Of a DNA stretch of 64,000 nucleotides, positions 54,835-63,198 are shown in pieces. The DNA lies in the NCBI RefSeq assembly GCF_003324185.1, contig NZ_PXUP01000005.1, positions 62,001-126,000 on the forward strand, read 5' to 3'. The notes beneath the pieces were generated by a model. That model ran no database searches. It was not told the DNA's origin and saw only the letters and a list, made by a program, of their open reading frames with translations. Origin of the DNA: Faecalibacterium prausnitzii. GTDB lineage: Bacteria > Bacillota > Clostridia > Oscillospirales > Ruminococcaceae. Each line of letters starts with the position of its first letter. The stretch's first letter is position 1. A program made the position numbers and the translations under genes.

Positions 54835-54912
54835 TGGGGTGCCCAGTGGGACTCGAACCCACGGTCTCCAGATCCACAATCTGGCGCGTTAACCGACTAC
54901 GCTATGGGCACC
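54835..54912 (-). tRNA. tRNA-His (anticodon GTG)
   Basis: The cloverleaf is complete, with GTGCCCA/TGGGCAC acceptor arms, anticodon loop TTGTGGA and GGTTCGAGTCC in the T arm. The extra 5' G and discriminator C typical of tRNA-His are present. CCA is encoded. Confidence 0.95.
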
Positions 54913-54919
54913 ACATAGA

Positions 54920-54993
<74 letters not shown>

Positions 54994-55057
54994 ACGTTGT
55001 TATCCCAATGGGTTCCATTATGGCGGCAGTTCTGTGTCGGCACAGGCTGCGAGAGAA

Positions 55058-55086
55058 ATAATACCATACCCATCGCATTCTGTCAA
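55058..55086 (-). promoter_or_regulatory. Promoter of the tRNA pair (minus strand)
   Basis: TTGACA (55081-55086) and TATTAT (55058-55063) are 17 bases apart on the minus strand, 65 bases before tRNA-Arg. Confidence 0.83.
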
Positions 55087-55159
55087 GGAAAATCTGAAAA
55101 AAGTTTCAACTTTTTTGCGCTGCGGGCAAAAATGGCCGTTCCAGCGTGTAGGAATGGCC

Positions 55160-55696
55160 TTACAGCAGCCACATTCCGGCACAGCCCAGCGCAAAGCCCA
55201 GTGCAAAGCCGCACACCACGTCCCGCACATGATGCACCCCGGTAAGCACCCGCAGGCAGCAGATGAGCAGGGCAACGCCCACCATCACGCAGCCCGCGGC
55301 AGGGTAGAAATACAGCCACACCGCCGCCAGCACGGCGGCGCTCAGCGCGTGACGGGAGGGCATGGAATGCCCACGGCTCTCCTTTGCCACCAGCGGGGTA
55401 AAGCCGGGCTGCTCGTAGGGGCGGGGGAAGTGCAGCCGACTGCGCAGCAGCGTGCCGCCCCAGAACACCAGCCCCGGTACAAAGACGGAGCGGGCGATGA
55501 GCACCATAAAGTCCAGCGCGGCCTGCTTCTGGGTGAGGAACAGCCGCGAGAGCCGGACGTTCAGCAGGCACAGCAGCACCGGGTAGCACACAAAGGGCAC
55601 CAGCGGCAGCCACCGGTCCAGAAAAACGACCAGCCGCTTTACAGTCGGGTGGGCGCTGAACCAGTGATAGATGGGCTTATACTGTTCTGCGGTCAA
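55160..55696 (-). CDS. PAP2-family membrane phosphatase
   Basis: About 178 residues with five to six membrane segments. The PAP2 signatures are R-rich HFPRP, PSRH (PSGH variant) and RVLTGVHHVRD. It probably dephosphorylates a lipid phosphate such as undecaprenyl pyrophosphate or phosphatidate. The TTG at 55696 is chosen because AGGAGGAG lies about seven bases upstream. Longer starts would overlap the DUF1643 gene. Confidence 0.82.
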   Translation of the reverse strand: MTAEQYKPIYHWFSAHPTVKRLVVFLDRWLPLVPFVCYPVLLCLLNVRLSRLFLTQKQAALDFMVLIARSVFVPGLVFWGGTLLRSRLHFPRPYEQPGFTPLVAKESRGHSMPSRHALSAAVLAAVWLYFYPAAGCVMVGVALLICCLRVLTGVHHVRDVVCGFALGFALGCAGMWLL

Positions 55697-55724
55697 AGCA
55701 GCTCTCCTCCTGTCGGGGCGGACA

Positions 55725-56288
55725 TCAGAAACAGGTGTCCAGATAGTTTTCCACATCAAAGGGCTCCGGAGTGGAATCCTTGCGCAGATACAGCGGGTGG
55801 TGCGGGTGTCCCTTTTTGCTGCGCTTGCCAAAGGTGACCCACGGGATCTCCCGCTCCCGCGTCAGAGCCACCATCTCCCGCATCAGACCGGGCAGGTAGT
55901 CCCGCTTTTCGATCAGGGTGCCCCATGCCGCCCACATGGTGGGCTCGGTCTGGGCCAGAACGGCCTGCAGCCAGCGCAGGTTTTCATCGCACAGGGCGCG
56001 GTCGGGTACTTTGTCCATATCGTTGGGGTCGGTGGCGCGCTGGGGGTAGACGTTGAACATGATCCAGCTGTCAAAGCCGTTGGCGGCGGCCAGCCGCTCC
56101 ACACTTTTTAAGGTGGGGTCCAGCGCACCGGGCTGGGCGGTACTGGGGTTGATGCCGATGCACACCAACGGGTGCTTGCCCACCCGCCCCAGAACGTAAC
56201 GGTAGCTTTGGTAGGTGTGGGGCTCGTAATACCAGATGCCGCCGGCGTATTCGCCCGCCTCGAGCACGGGCAGAGAAATGGTCTGCAT
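55725..56288 (-). CDS. DUF1643-family protein
   Basis: A 187-residue cytosolic protein of the DUF1643 family. It has GINPSTAQPGALDPTL, MFNVYPQRATDP and HPLYLRKD, the conserved blocks. The function is unknown. AGGAG lies upstream of the ATG at 56288, and the PAP2 gene follows in the same direction. Confidence 0.85.
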   Translation of the reverse strand: MQTISLPVLEAGEYAGGIWYYEPHTYQSYRYVLGRVGKHPLVCIGINPSTAQPGALDPTLKSVERLAAANGFDSWIMFNVYPQRATDPNDMDKVPDRALCDENLRWLQAVLAQTEPTMWAAWGTLIEKRDYLPGLMREMVALTREREIPWVTFGKRSKKGHPHHPLYLRKDSTPEPFDVENYLDTCF

Positions 56289-56467
56289 GATCGTAAACTC
56301 CTGTCGGTTTTGAATATCATTCTTATCGTACCTGAAACCACCGGGAAAATCAACCGTTTTAGCCCTAAAATACTGCCTTATTTCTGTTTTTGTGGTATAC
56401 TGGAGGTGTTCCGGTGCGGCAGGGGGACTGCGGCACCGCGCTTCGCTTACAGAAAAAAGGAGTTCTT

Positions 56468-58399
56468 ATGCTGGAAGATTATAAAAGTGCACTGCGCGCA
56501 GGGCAGCGCGCCTATCGTGCCCGCATATCCCGCGGCCAGTCGCCCTATCTGGCTGTTCTGGACGATGTGCTCAAGGGCGTGGATATCGTGGCGCAGGAGC
56601 CGCTGGGGCTGGTGGAGATCCCGTCGGACAGTCTTGTGGGCACCAAGACCAGCGGACGGCACACTGCCTTTTCGTATGACTTTATGCCCTTGCTGGAGCC
56701 GGATACCGAGTTTGCTGCCAAGTGGTCGAACCTGTGTGACGCGCACTTGGAAGAGGGCATCCATACTCCCATCATCGCCTTTGAGTACATGAACCGGTTC
56801 TATGTGCAGGAGGGCAACAAGCGGGTCTCGGTGCTCAAGTATTACGGCGCCGTCAAGATCCCGGGCACGGTCACCCGGCTCATCCCCGCCCGCACCGAGG
56901 ATCTGGAAAATAAGATCTACTACGAGTTTCTGGATTTCTATAAGCTGTCCAAGGTGAACTATGTGCATTTCTCCAAGCTGGGCGGCTACAGCAAGCTGCA
57001 GACGCTGGTGTGCAAGGCCAGCGGCGAGGCATGGTCGGAGGATGACCGGCTGAACTTTGCCGCCTTCTACACCATGTTCCACCAGCAGTTCGAAGCCTTG
57101 GGCGGCAGATCCCTGGGGCTGACCACCGGTGATGCGCTGCTGGTGTACCTGTCGGTGTACCGCTACTCCGACACCTACGACGCCACCCCGGCGCAGGTAC
57201 GGCAGAACCTGGAAAAGCTGTGGAACGAGGTGAAGGTGCTCACCGAGCCCCATGGCGTGGAGCTTTCGCTGGAACCGCCCAAGAGCCCCGCAGAGCCGCT
57301 GCTGTCCAAGCTGAATATCTTCAGCCCCAGCAAGCAGCCCAGTGAGCTGCGGGTGGTGTTTCTCCACGAGTACAACGCCAAGATCAGCGCATGGGTGCGT
57401 GCGCATGACGAGGGGCGCGATGCGCTGGCCAAGGTCTTCCCGGACAAGGTGTATATCAGCTGCTACGAGGATGTGAACCCGGAGGTGGACGCGGAGCAGA
57501 TATTGGAGGAAGTAGCCCACAACAATGCGGACGTGGTGTTCGCCACCAGCGTGCGGATGTACAACGCCTGCCTGAAGGTGGCGGCGCAGCACCCCAAGAC
57601 CCGCATCCTGAACTGCTCGCTGAACGCGCCGCACCCGCTGGTGCGCACCTACTACCCCCGCACCTATGAAGTGACCTATCTGCTGGGGATGCTGGCCGGT
57701 ATCATGACCAAGACCGGGCACATCGGCTATGTGGCGGCAAACCCCGTGTACGGCGTGCCCGCTGCGATCAACGCCTTTGCGCAGGGGCTGAAGAGCGTGC
57801 GCCCGGCAGGCCGTATCTGGCTGCGCTGGGCCTGCCAGCCCGATGCCGCCCATCCGCTGGATTTTGCCGACTGCCCGGAGATCGACATGGTCTACGCCCG
57901 GGACAGTCGGGAGCCTGCCAACACCAACCGGGACTACGGCCTGTGCCGCAAACTGCCGGACGGCAGCTTACAGCCGCTGGGTCTGCCGATCTGGCGGTGG
58001 GATACCTTTTATGTGCAAATCGTGCGCTCCATTTTTGACGGCAGCTGGGACAATGCAGCCACCACCCGCGCAGTGAACTACTGGTGGGGTCTGCGCAGCG
58101 GCGCAGAGGATCTGGAGTATCAGGAAGCGCTGCCCAGCGGTACGCGGCAGCTGCTGGATCTGCTGGAAACGCTGCAGGGCTCGGATAATGTGCACATCTT
58201 CCCGGAAAAGCTGTATGATAACGAGGACAACCTGCACTCCCCGGAGAATAGAGTTTACAGCCCCAAAGAGCTGATGGAGATGGATTGGCTGGATGCCTGT
58301 GTACACGGCAAGCTGCCCCATTACGATGAATTGGACGTCAAGACTCGTACCGTGCTGGCGATCAACGGACTGGACAACGTAAAGGGTCTGGAGAAATGA
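56468..58399 (+). CDS. Cytosolic BMP-type sensor with N-terminal ParB-like region
   Basis: A 643-residue protein. Residues about 98-140 contain IIAFEYMNRFYVQEGNKRVSVLK, resembling the ParB/sulfiredoxin-like nucleotide-binding motif. Residues about 290-560 match BMP-family binding proteins (LRVVFLHEYNAKISAWVRAHDEG, YLLGMLAGIMTKTGHIGYVA), which bind nucleosides. There is no signal peptide or lipobox, so it should act inside the cell as a sensor, not a transporter component. GGAG lies upstream of the ATG at 56468. A phosphoesterase follows. Confidence 0.78.
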   Translation: MLEDYKSALRAGQRAYRARISRGQSPYLAVLDDVLKGVDIVAQEPLGLVEIPSDSLVGTKTSGRHTAFSYDFMPLLEPDTEFAAKWSNLCDAHLEEGIHTPIIAFEYMNRFYVQEGNKRVSVLKYYGAVKIPGTVTRLIPARTEDLENKIYYEFLDFYKLSKVNYVHFSKLGGYSKLQTLVCKASGEAWSEDDRLNFAAFYTMFHQQFEALGGRSLGLTTGDALLVYLSVYRYSDTYDATPAQVRQNLEKLWNEVKVLTEPHGVELSLEPPKSPAEPLLSKLNIFSPSKQPSELRVVFLHEYNAKISAWVRAHDEGRDALAKVFPDKVYISCYEDVNPEVDAEQILEEVAHNNADVVFATSVRMYNACLKVAAQHPKTRILNCSLNAPHPLVRTYYPRTYEVTYLLGMLAGIMTKTGHIGYVAANPVYGVPAAINAFAQGLKSVRPAGRIWLRWACQPDAAHPLDFADCPEIDMVYARDSREPANTNRDYGLCRKLPDGSLQPLGLPIWRWDTFYVQIVRSIFDGSWDNAATTRAVNYWWGLRSGAEDLEYQEALPSGTRQLLDLLETLQGSDNVHIFPEKLYDNEDNLHSPENRVYSPKELMEMDWLDACVHGKLPHYDELDVKTRTVLAINGLDNVKGLEK

Positions 58400-58435
58400 G
58401 CCGGCCTGACCGGAAACAGAATGGAGCATACGAAC

Positions 58436-59086
58436 GTGAAGATTCTTGCCATTTCAGATGTCCCGTCCAAGGCGCTGTGGGACTATGACACCCGCGCCCG
58501 GCTGGAAGGCATCGACCTGATCCTCTCCTGCGGGGATCTGCCCAAAAAGTATCTGGAATATCTCACAAACTTTACCGCTGCACCCATCCTGTATGTGCAC
58601 GGCAACCACGATGGCAGCTACCAGACTCAGGGGGAACCCGGCGGCTGCATCTGCGTGGACGATCAGGTGTACACATGGAAGGGGCTGCGCATCATGGGGC
58701 TGGGGGGCTGTCAGCGCTATAATAAAGAGGATACCTACCAGTACACCGAGAAAGCCATGCGCCGCCGTGTGCACAAGCTGAAGCATCAGGCGCACAAAAG
58801 GGGCGGCATCGACCTGCTGCTGACCCACGCCCCGGCCAAGGGACTGAACGATGGGGACGACTGTGCCCACAGGGGCTTTGAGTGCTTCAACGAGATTTTG
58901 GACGAGTACCAGCCTAAATGGTTCATCCACGGGCATATACACCTGAATTACGATGCAAAGCTGCCTCGGGTATGCACCCGCGGCAACACCACCGTTATTA
59001 ACGCCACCGAGCGCTATGTGTTCGAGATCCCGGACCCGACACCGACCGAGGAGCGTAAGACCCTTTGGCGGATGCTGGGGTTCTGA
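58436..59086 (+). CDS. Calcineurin-type metallophosphoesterase
   Basis: About 216 residues. Metal-site blocks are LAISDVPSK, LSCGDLP, VHGNHDG, LLLTHAPA and IHGHIH, so the family fold is sure. The first block lacks the usual second histidine (D-x-H). The GTG at 58436 (reading VKILAISD) is preferred, with GGAG 9 bases upstream; an in-frame ATG at 58421 has a weaker site. Substrate unknown. It probably shares a transcript with the BMP-type gene. Confidence 0.85.
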   Translation: MKILAISDVPSKALWDYDTRARLEGIDLILSCGDLPKKYLEYLTNFTAAPILYVHGNHDGSYQTQGEPGGCICVDDQVYTWKGLRIMGLGGCQRYNKEDTYQYTEKAMRRRVHKLKHQAHKRGGIDLLLTHAPAKGLNDGDDCAHRGFECFNEILDEYQPKWFIHGHIHLNYDAKLPRVCTRGNTTVINATERYVFEIPDPTPTEERKTLWRMLGF

Positions 59087-59100
59087 GCCGCTGCCTATGC

Positions 59101-59137
59101 AAAAAAGACACCGCACAGCTGTGCGGTGTCTTTTTTT
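59101..59137. terminator. Bidirectional terminator
   Basis: GACACCGCACAG and CTGTGCGGTGTC form a perfect stem flanked by A-run and T-run, serving both the phosphoesterase and the convergent DUF6465 gene. Confidence 0.9.
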
Positions 59138-59207
59138 GTTGGTGGAGCCGTATTGTGGGAATAGCGGGCGCGGCAACAGTGCGGTGCTGCCTGTGACCCT
59201 GTAAAAG

Positions 59208-59498
59208 TTACAGTTCCAGCTTGCCGGAGAACTTATTGATGACGTAGTAGGCTGCGCCTTCTTCGGGCTTGACGTATACCTTGCAGGACTGTACGCCGAC
59301 CTTGTGGGTGGTGCGGTAGTCTGCCTTGGCGCGGTCAATGATGTCGGTGATGTTGTACTGCTCACCGCCCATCTCTACATACAGCTCGGGGGCCAGCGGC
59401 GGGCGGCCGCGGCGGGCGGGAGCCTTGGTGGATTTGCGGGTCTTGCCCTCGGCAGCCGGAGCATCGGCTGCGGGAGTAGAAACTTTCTTTTCAGGCAT
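59208..59498 (-). CDS. DUF6465-like small basic protein
   Basis: A 96-residue protein. An Ala/Lys-rich N-terminus ends in an AT-hook-like RRGRPP, and the C-terminal fold (ELYVEMGGEQYNITDIIDRAKADY, CKVYVKPEEGAAYYVINKFSG) matches DUF6465 from memory. AAGGAAGG precedes the ATG at 59498. A DNA-associated role is possible from the hook only. Confidence 0.7.
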   Translation of the reverse strand: MPEKKVSTPAADAPAAEGKTRKSTKAPARRGRPPLAPELYVEMGGEQYNITDIIDRAKADYRTTHKVGVQSCKVYVKPEEGAAYYVINKFSGKLEL

Positions 59499-59924
59499 GA
59501 TGCATAACCTTCCTTCTGTATTTGATCTGGTGCAGCGGGGCTGCACCGGCGGGCTCCAATGATCTATCGTAAGGCAGAAGCAGTGCAAAAAGCACAGATC
59601 CGGCTGCCCCATACGAACCGGTACGAAACTATTTGCGTAAAGAAGTTGAACCTATAATTATATAATATGTTTTTGAAATTCATTTGTAAAGCCTTTTTTG
59701 CAAAAAACATTGTAAAATCGGTAAGAAACGGCGGAATAAATGGCCGAAGCAGTCTTCCGGTGCTTTTTCCCGGGCAGAGTACGACTTTTCGGCAAAACAG
59801 GCAGCCATTCTCGGGAAAGCCGGGCGGCCCTACGGGTACAAATACGGCGGGCAAAAACGACCTTTCGCAGGGGAGGAATAAGGCGGAACGAAACTGTCGG
59901 CACGCGCAGGGGACGCAGCAGATA

Positions 59925-59973
59925 AAAAGCAGAAGCTGCCGCACCGTATTTTTGTGCGGCAGCTTCTGCTTTT
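59925..59973. repeat. 20-base perfect inverted repeat
   Basis: AAAAGCAGAAGCTGCCGCAC (59925-59944) is the complement of 59954-59973, with a 9-base loop. It has terminator-like A and T flanks. Confidence 0.8.
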
Positions 59974-59980
59974 CGGTTTT

Positions 59981-60026
59981 GATATGTACCCCCAATACTG
60001 GGTGTCCAGTATTGGGGGTACATATC
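59981..60026. repeat. 21-base perfect inverted repeat
   Basis: 59981-60001 is the complement of 60006-60026 with a 4-base loop; the arms contain TGTACCCCCAATACTGG. It begins eight bases after the previous repeat and ends 16 bases before the stop of the NADAR-nuclease gene. A plus-strand T-run follows. Confidence 0.8.
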
Positions 60027-60041
60027 ATTTTTGCTTATTGC

Positions 60042-61922
60042 TCAGTCTGTACTCAGAACAGCATTTCCGGTGCTTTCAATTTGTTTGGCAATCATGCTTT
60101 CCAGTTCCTGCGTGATCGTTGCACAATTTGCAACACGGTAATTCCAGAAATAAGAAACACCTTCGCACTCTTCCACGGACAAATCGCTGTTGACCAAAAG
60201 CAAGCTTTCTGGTGTCACATTCAGCTTTTCGCACAGAGAAGCATATTTTCCATAATCAATGCTTCGGCTGGAGGATTTGGCTTCTACCCAGAAAAATTTT
60301 CCATTGATGGAGAACACGACATCCAGCTCATGCGTGCTCCCTACGGATGCCGTTTCTGAAAGGACCACATTGGAGCAAACCGAAACTTCAGCGCCCTGCT
60401 CCTCCCGATAGTGGTTCAGGATCTGCTGAACCTGATGCTCTACAAAAAGCTCCAGCCACTTTCCGCTCAAAAAATGCCGGACGGTTTCATTTTGCGCAAG
60501 TTCATAGACGATATTCTGCGGATAAATCACAATGGCTGCAAAAAGTCCCATTTTGTCCCACGTCTGAGCAATCTCTGAAAGTGTGGCAAACGATTTTTTG
60601 GACGCACCCTTTGGAATACGGAACGAAAAAGAGCCGTCGCTCTGCATATGTGTTCGGATAAACTGCAAGAAATCCACCACCACCGGGTCGCAAAGAGCCT
60701 CGCCTGTTTTCCATGCCATCCGCTGAACAGCAATCGGTGGGAGTTTTTCCGGCACGACCTGCTGAACGATTTTATACCCACAGCGTTCCAGATGCTCCAA
60801 TGCGGTCAAAGGCTTCTGGATTTTTGCTTTGACTTCGGGCTTTTCTGCTCCGGGTGTATTCTCGGCCAGATAGTTGAACTTCCATCCGTATTCCCAAGCA
60901 GGCGAACGGGTCAGTACTCCGACCGCATGAAATCCGCTGTCATGCTCCTCCATCGGAAAAGTAATCTTGTTCTTATGAATATTGATTTGGAGCGTTTTGT
61001 TTTTTAGTGCTTTCTGATAAGCGGCAAGAAAAAATTCCTTTCCCTTATACGCCAGCTCACTGGAATTGTTTGCAGAAAGACCAGCATTTTTTGCCAAAGA
61101 GAGGAGCAGACAGGTCGCTTTGGGCAGCTCAAGGATCTGCTCCATCTGTGCACCGTCCGGAATATTTGCATTATCGGACTGCGACGATTCGTCTACCGGA
61201 ATCTCCTTTGCTGGTGCAGAAACCTCGGGTGTCTTTTTTGAAGCAGTCTCAGATTTTCCAGACTTGGGCAAGGGCTTTGGCTCCGTGTAAACTTCCGCAA
61301 TGAATGATTCATAGGAATCGATGCACGGAAGTTTTCCTGCCGCTGCAAGTCCTACATAGATTGCAGCTGCCCGCGAGGAATCGCCATAATATTTTTTAGA
61401 ATCCGCTGCGGCAGCAATATCAGAAAAGGCATTATATCTGCTCAGCTGCGCAGCCTTTTCAGGGAACTGCTTCAACGCACGGCAGTAGAGCCACTCAAAA
61501 AATGAATCCGGGTACGGCTCTATCGGATACTCACTTCCTTCCAAAGAGTAGCGCAGCAGCTTTCCATTGGTTCGCAGCCGAGTGTCCTTATGGACTTTGG
61601 ATGGCGCACAGGTCAGAAGGTCAGCGAATGGCCCACCATGTTCAAATACCTTGGCGGCTTCAAAAACCGTGCTGATGGGCACATCCTGCGCAACAGAATC
61701 CAGACGCAGCAGAAGCCGCAGAGATGAAACAGCCTCACCCTCCGGCTGAACGGATGCAGAGCTGATTTCCAGAATGGAAACATCCGGGTCTGTTGTATGG
61801 ACGGCATCATGGACGGCACGGATATTCTGCCGCTTGCTACCGTTTAGCCATGTGAATGTCACCGGCTGTTCTTTGCAATAGGGGTAGCCGGATATGGGAA
61901 AACAAATGGTTCGTGTAGCCAT
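60042..61922 (-). CDS. NADAR-like domain fused to PD-(D/E)XK nuclease (candidate defence protein)
   Basis: A 626-residue protein. Residues 1-200 recall the NADAR antitoxin family linked to DarT1, which removes ADP-ribose from guanosine. Shared blocks are VFEAAKVFEHGGPFADLL, TRLRTNGKLLRYSLEG and RYNAFSDIA. A charged linker (about 215-260) and a middle region follow. Residues about 480-610 resemble the nuclease half of Card1/DUF1887 proteins: FLSGKWLE, then HELDVVFSINGKFFWVEAKS with Asp534, Glu547 and Lys549 as the PD-(D/E)XK triad. The ATG at 61922 has GGAGG six bases upstream. No DarT toxin is beside it. Domain calls are from pattern memory. Confidence 0.68.
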   Translation of the reverse strand: MATRTICFPISGYPYCKEQPVTFTWLNGSKRQNIRAVHDAVHTTDPDVSILEISSASVQPEGEAVSSLRLLLRLDSVAQDVPISTVFEAAKVFEHGGPFADLLTCAPSKVHKDTRLRTNGKLLRYSLEGSEYPIEPYPDSFFEWLYCRALKQFPEKAAQLSRYNAFSDIAAAADSKKYYGDSSRAAAIYVGLAAAGKLPCIDSYESFIAEVYTEPKPLPKSGKSETASKKTPEVSAPAKEIPVDESSQSDNANIPDGAQMEQILELPKATCLLLSLAKNAGLSANNSSELAYKGKEFFLAAYQKALKNKTLQINIHKNKITFPMEEHDSGFHAVGVLTRSPAWEYGWKFNYLAENTPGAEKPEVKAKIQKPLTALEHLERCGYKIVQQVVPEKLPPIAVQRMAWKTGEALCDPVVVDFLQFIRTHMQSDGSFSFRIPKGASKKSFATLSEIAQTWDKMGLFAAIVIYPQNIVYELAQNETVRHFLSGKWLELFVEHQVQQILNHYREEQGAEVSVCSNVVLSETASVGSTHELDVVFSINGKFFWVEAKSSSRSIDYGKYASLCEKLNVTPESLLLVNSDLSVEECEGVSYFWNYRVANCATITQELESMIAKQIESTGNAVLSTD

Positions 61923-61965
61923 GAACACCTCCAACTTTTTAGGGCAAACAGGTTTATGTAAATCA

Positions 61966-61974
61966 AGTATAGCA
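61966..61974 (-). promoter_or_regulatory. Extended -10 promoter of the NADAR-nuclease gene
   Basis: On the minus strand TGCTATACT is an extended -10 box, 44 bases before the start. No clear -35 is seen. Confidence 0.5.
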
Positions 61975-62027
61975 CAATCCCGGATGTGCTGCATAGCACT
62001 ATTTTCTGCTTCCCGGAATCCATCTGT

Positions 62028-62060
62028 GCAAAAAGTGCCGATACCACAGGCATCGGCACT
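62028..62060 (-). terminator. Terminator of the small coiled-coil gene (minus strand)
   Basis: GTGCCGATGCC and GGTATCGGCAC pair around three bases and run into TTTTT on the minus strand. The 333-base gap 61923-62255 holds this and the promoter, with no gene. Confidence 0.8.
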
Positions 62061-62255
62061 CAGATCAAAAAAGCGTTTTGCAAAAATGCGCAGCCTGCAT
62101 CCACCGGACGCAGAACACAAGGGGTTTGGGCACAGCCCAACAAGCATTTTGAATTTGGATTTTGAAAAATCCGATTCAAAAATCGCAAGTTGGTACCAAG
62201 TTGCACTGCTTGCGACGTAGATGTTTCCGTCAACTGCTGCGTCAGAAATTTTAAA

Positions 62256-62591
62256 TCACTTCAGCTTTGCGAGGATATCGTCTGCACTCACGCCGCTTGC
62301 CAGCAGCTTTTTCAGCACGTCCTCTGCTTCAGCTTTCTTTGCGGATTCCGCTGCTTTGGTTTCAGCCTTGACCTTTTTAGCCTCGATTCTGGCGATTTCC
62401 TTGTCGATAGATTTCAGCTCGGATTTCTTGGCTTTCAGGTCAGCTTTCAGCGCATCGATGTTCGCAGTGATGGATGCGATTTCGGCAGCAGCGGCTTCCT
62501 TTGCGGACTGCTTTTCGGCAATCTGCGCAGCAAAGTCAACGGTTGCTTTTACGGTCTTGGTCTTGTTCTTGCTTCCTTTGGGACGGGGCAT
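62256..62591 (-). CDS. Small coiled-coil protein with AT-hook-like start
   Basis: A 111-residue protein. PRPKGSKNKTK at the N-terminus resembles an AT-hook, followed by a Lys/Ala/Glu coiled coil (KADLKAKKSELKSIDKEIARIEAKK) and a short C-terminal helix (AEDVLKKLLASGVSADDILAKL). GGAGG precedes the ATG at 62591. Such proteins occur on mobile elements, and function is unknown. Confidence 0.72.
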   Translation of the reverse strand: MPRPKGSKNKTKTVKATVDFAAQIAEKQSAKEAAAAEIASITANIDALKADLKAKKSELKSIDKEIARIEAKKVKAETKAAESAKKAEAEDVLKKLLASGVSADDILAKLK

Positions 62592-62623
62592 AGGGGACAC
62601 CTCCAATGTTTTTTGATGGCTTC

Positions 62624-62652
62624 AGTATAACACGCGTTTTTTGTGTTCGCAA
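62624..62652 (-). promoter_or_regulatory. Promoter of the coiled-coil gene (minus strand)
   Basis: TTGCGA (62647-62652) and TATACT (62624-62629) are 17 bases apart on the minus strand, 33 bases before the start. Confidence 0.75.
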
Positions 62653-62681
62653 GAGGTGCAGTTTGTAGAATAAAAATATAT

Positions 62682-62807
62682 CTATGAGTAAAACAATAAA
62701 TCGATTTTGGAATATGCACCGGCGCGGGTCGCCAATTCGTTGGGACATATCCCCCGTTGATCGCAGAGCTGTTCAAAGCGTTTGGCAACGGCATCTTTTA
62801 CAGTCAT
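62682..62807 (-). pseudogene. Truncated XRE-family regulator
   Basis: A 41-codon frame begins MTVKDAVAKRFEQLCDQRGI and continues CPNELATRAG, the start of a typical XRE helix-turn-helix. After residue 30 (about 62717) the expected recognition helix is replaced by AYSKIDLLFYS and a stop. GAGGTG lies upstream of the ATG at 62807. The break looks like a deletion or rearrangement junction. Confidence 0.7.
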
Positions 62808-62856
62808 GATAAAGTTCACCTCAATATGATGGTACAGAAGTTCGTGCGGTTTTGTA

Positions 62857-62914
62857 TACGCAGCTGCGTATACTGCAAAAGTATTTTATGATATGGCCAT
62901 TACGCGGCTGCGTA
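62857..62914. repeat. Twin palindromes TACGCRGCTGCGTA
   Basis: TACGCAGCTGCGTA (62857-62870) lies inside a perfect 20-base palindrome (62854-62873). TACGCGGCTGCGTA (62901-62914) lies inside CCATTACGC...GCGTAATGG. They are 44 bases apart, upstream of the broken XRE gene and between it and the integrase. Confidence 0.7.
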
Positions 62915-62944
62915 ATGGTGAGTAAAGATTTTTTTAACAAAAAA

Positions 62945-62973
62945 GTATCCTCCACAGTGATAATGGAGGATAC
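62945..62973 (-). terminator. Hairpin with minus-strand T-run
   Basis: GTATCCTCCA and TGGAGGATAC pair around nine bases, with TTTTTTG following on the minus strand. No complete minus-strand gene lies upstream, so it may be a remnant. The stretch 62974-63198 holds no gene. Confidence 0.6.
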
Positions 62974-63198
62974 CGATCTTTCGACATCGTTGTTTGAATT
63001 CTCCTATTATTTTATCATGGTTATATCTGGGAATCAATAGAAAACCATACAAATGTATCCCACCTGACCTTAGAAAAAAACTCGCAGAAGCTGAAAGTTT
63101 ATTGCACATTGCCCATTTTTGCATGAAAAACCCAGCTATAAACGATGGTGGACAAAATAAGTGGTCAGGTGGGTGTCCAAGCCGCAGGAGGAAACAAA

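Larger units (their letters stand above)
59499..60041. other. AT-rich gap with two long inverted repeats (no gene seen)
   Basis: Open frames on both strands lack ribosome sites and show no family pattern. TATAAT-like sequence occurs near 59653. The right third carries the two perfect inverted repeats listed separately. It marks the left edge of the lower-GC island. Confidence 0.5.

Noticed and set aside
44850-54840. Attachment-site duplication linking the phage-like module to tRNA-His
   Set aside because: The module abuts the tRNA-His 3' end, but the best match near 44855 (GGTGGGG) is only about seven bases, too short to call an attachment site.
59667-60359. Plus-strand open frame across the AT-rich gap and the end of the NADAR-nuclease gene
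   Set aside because: It overlaps the nuclease gene on the opposite strand, crosses both long inverted repeats, has no ribosome site and no family pattern.
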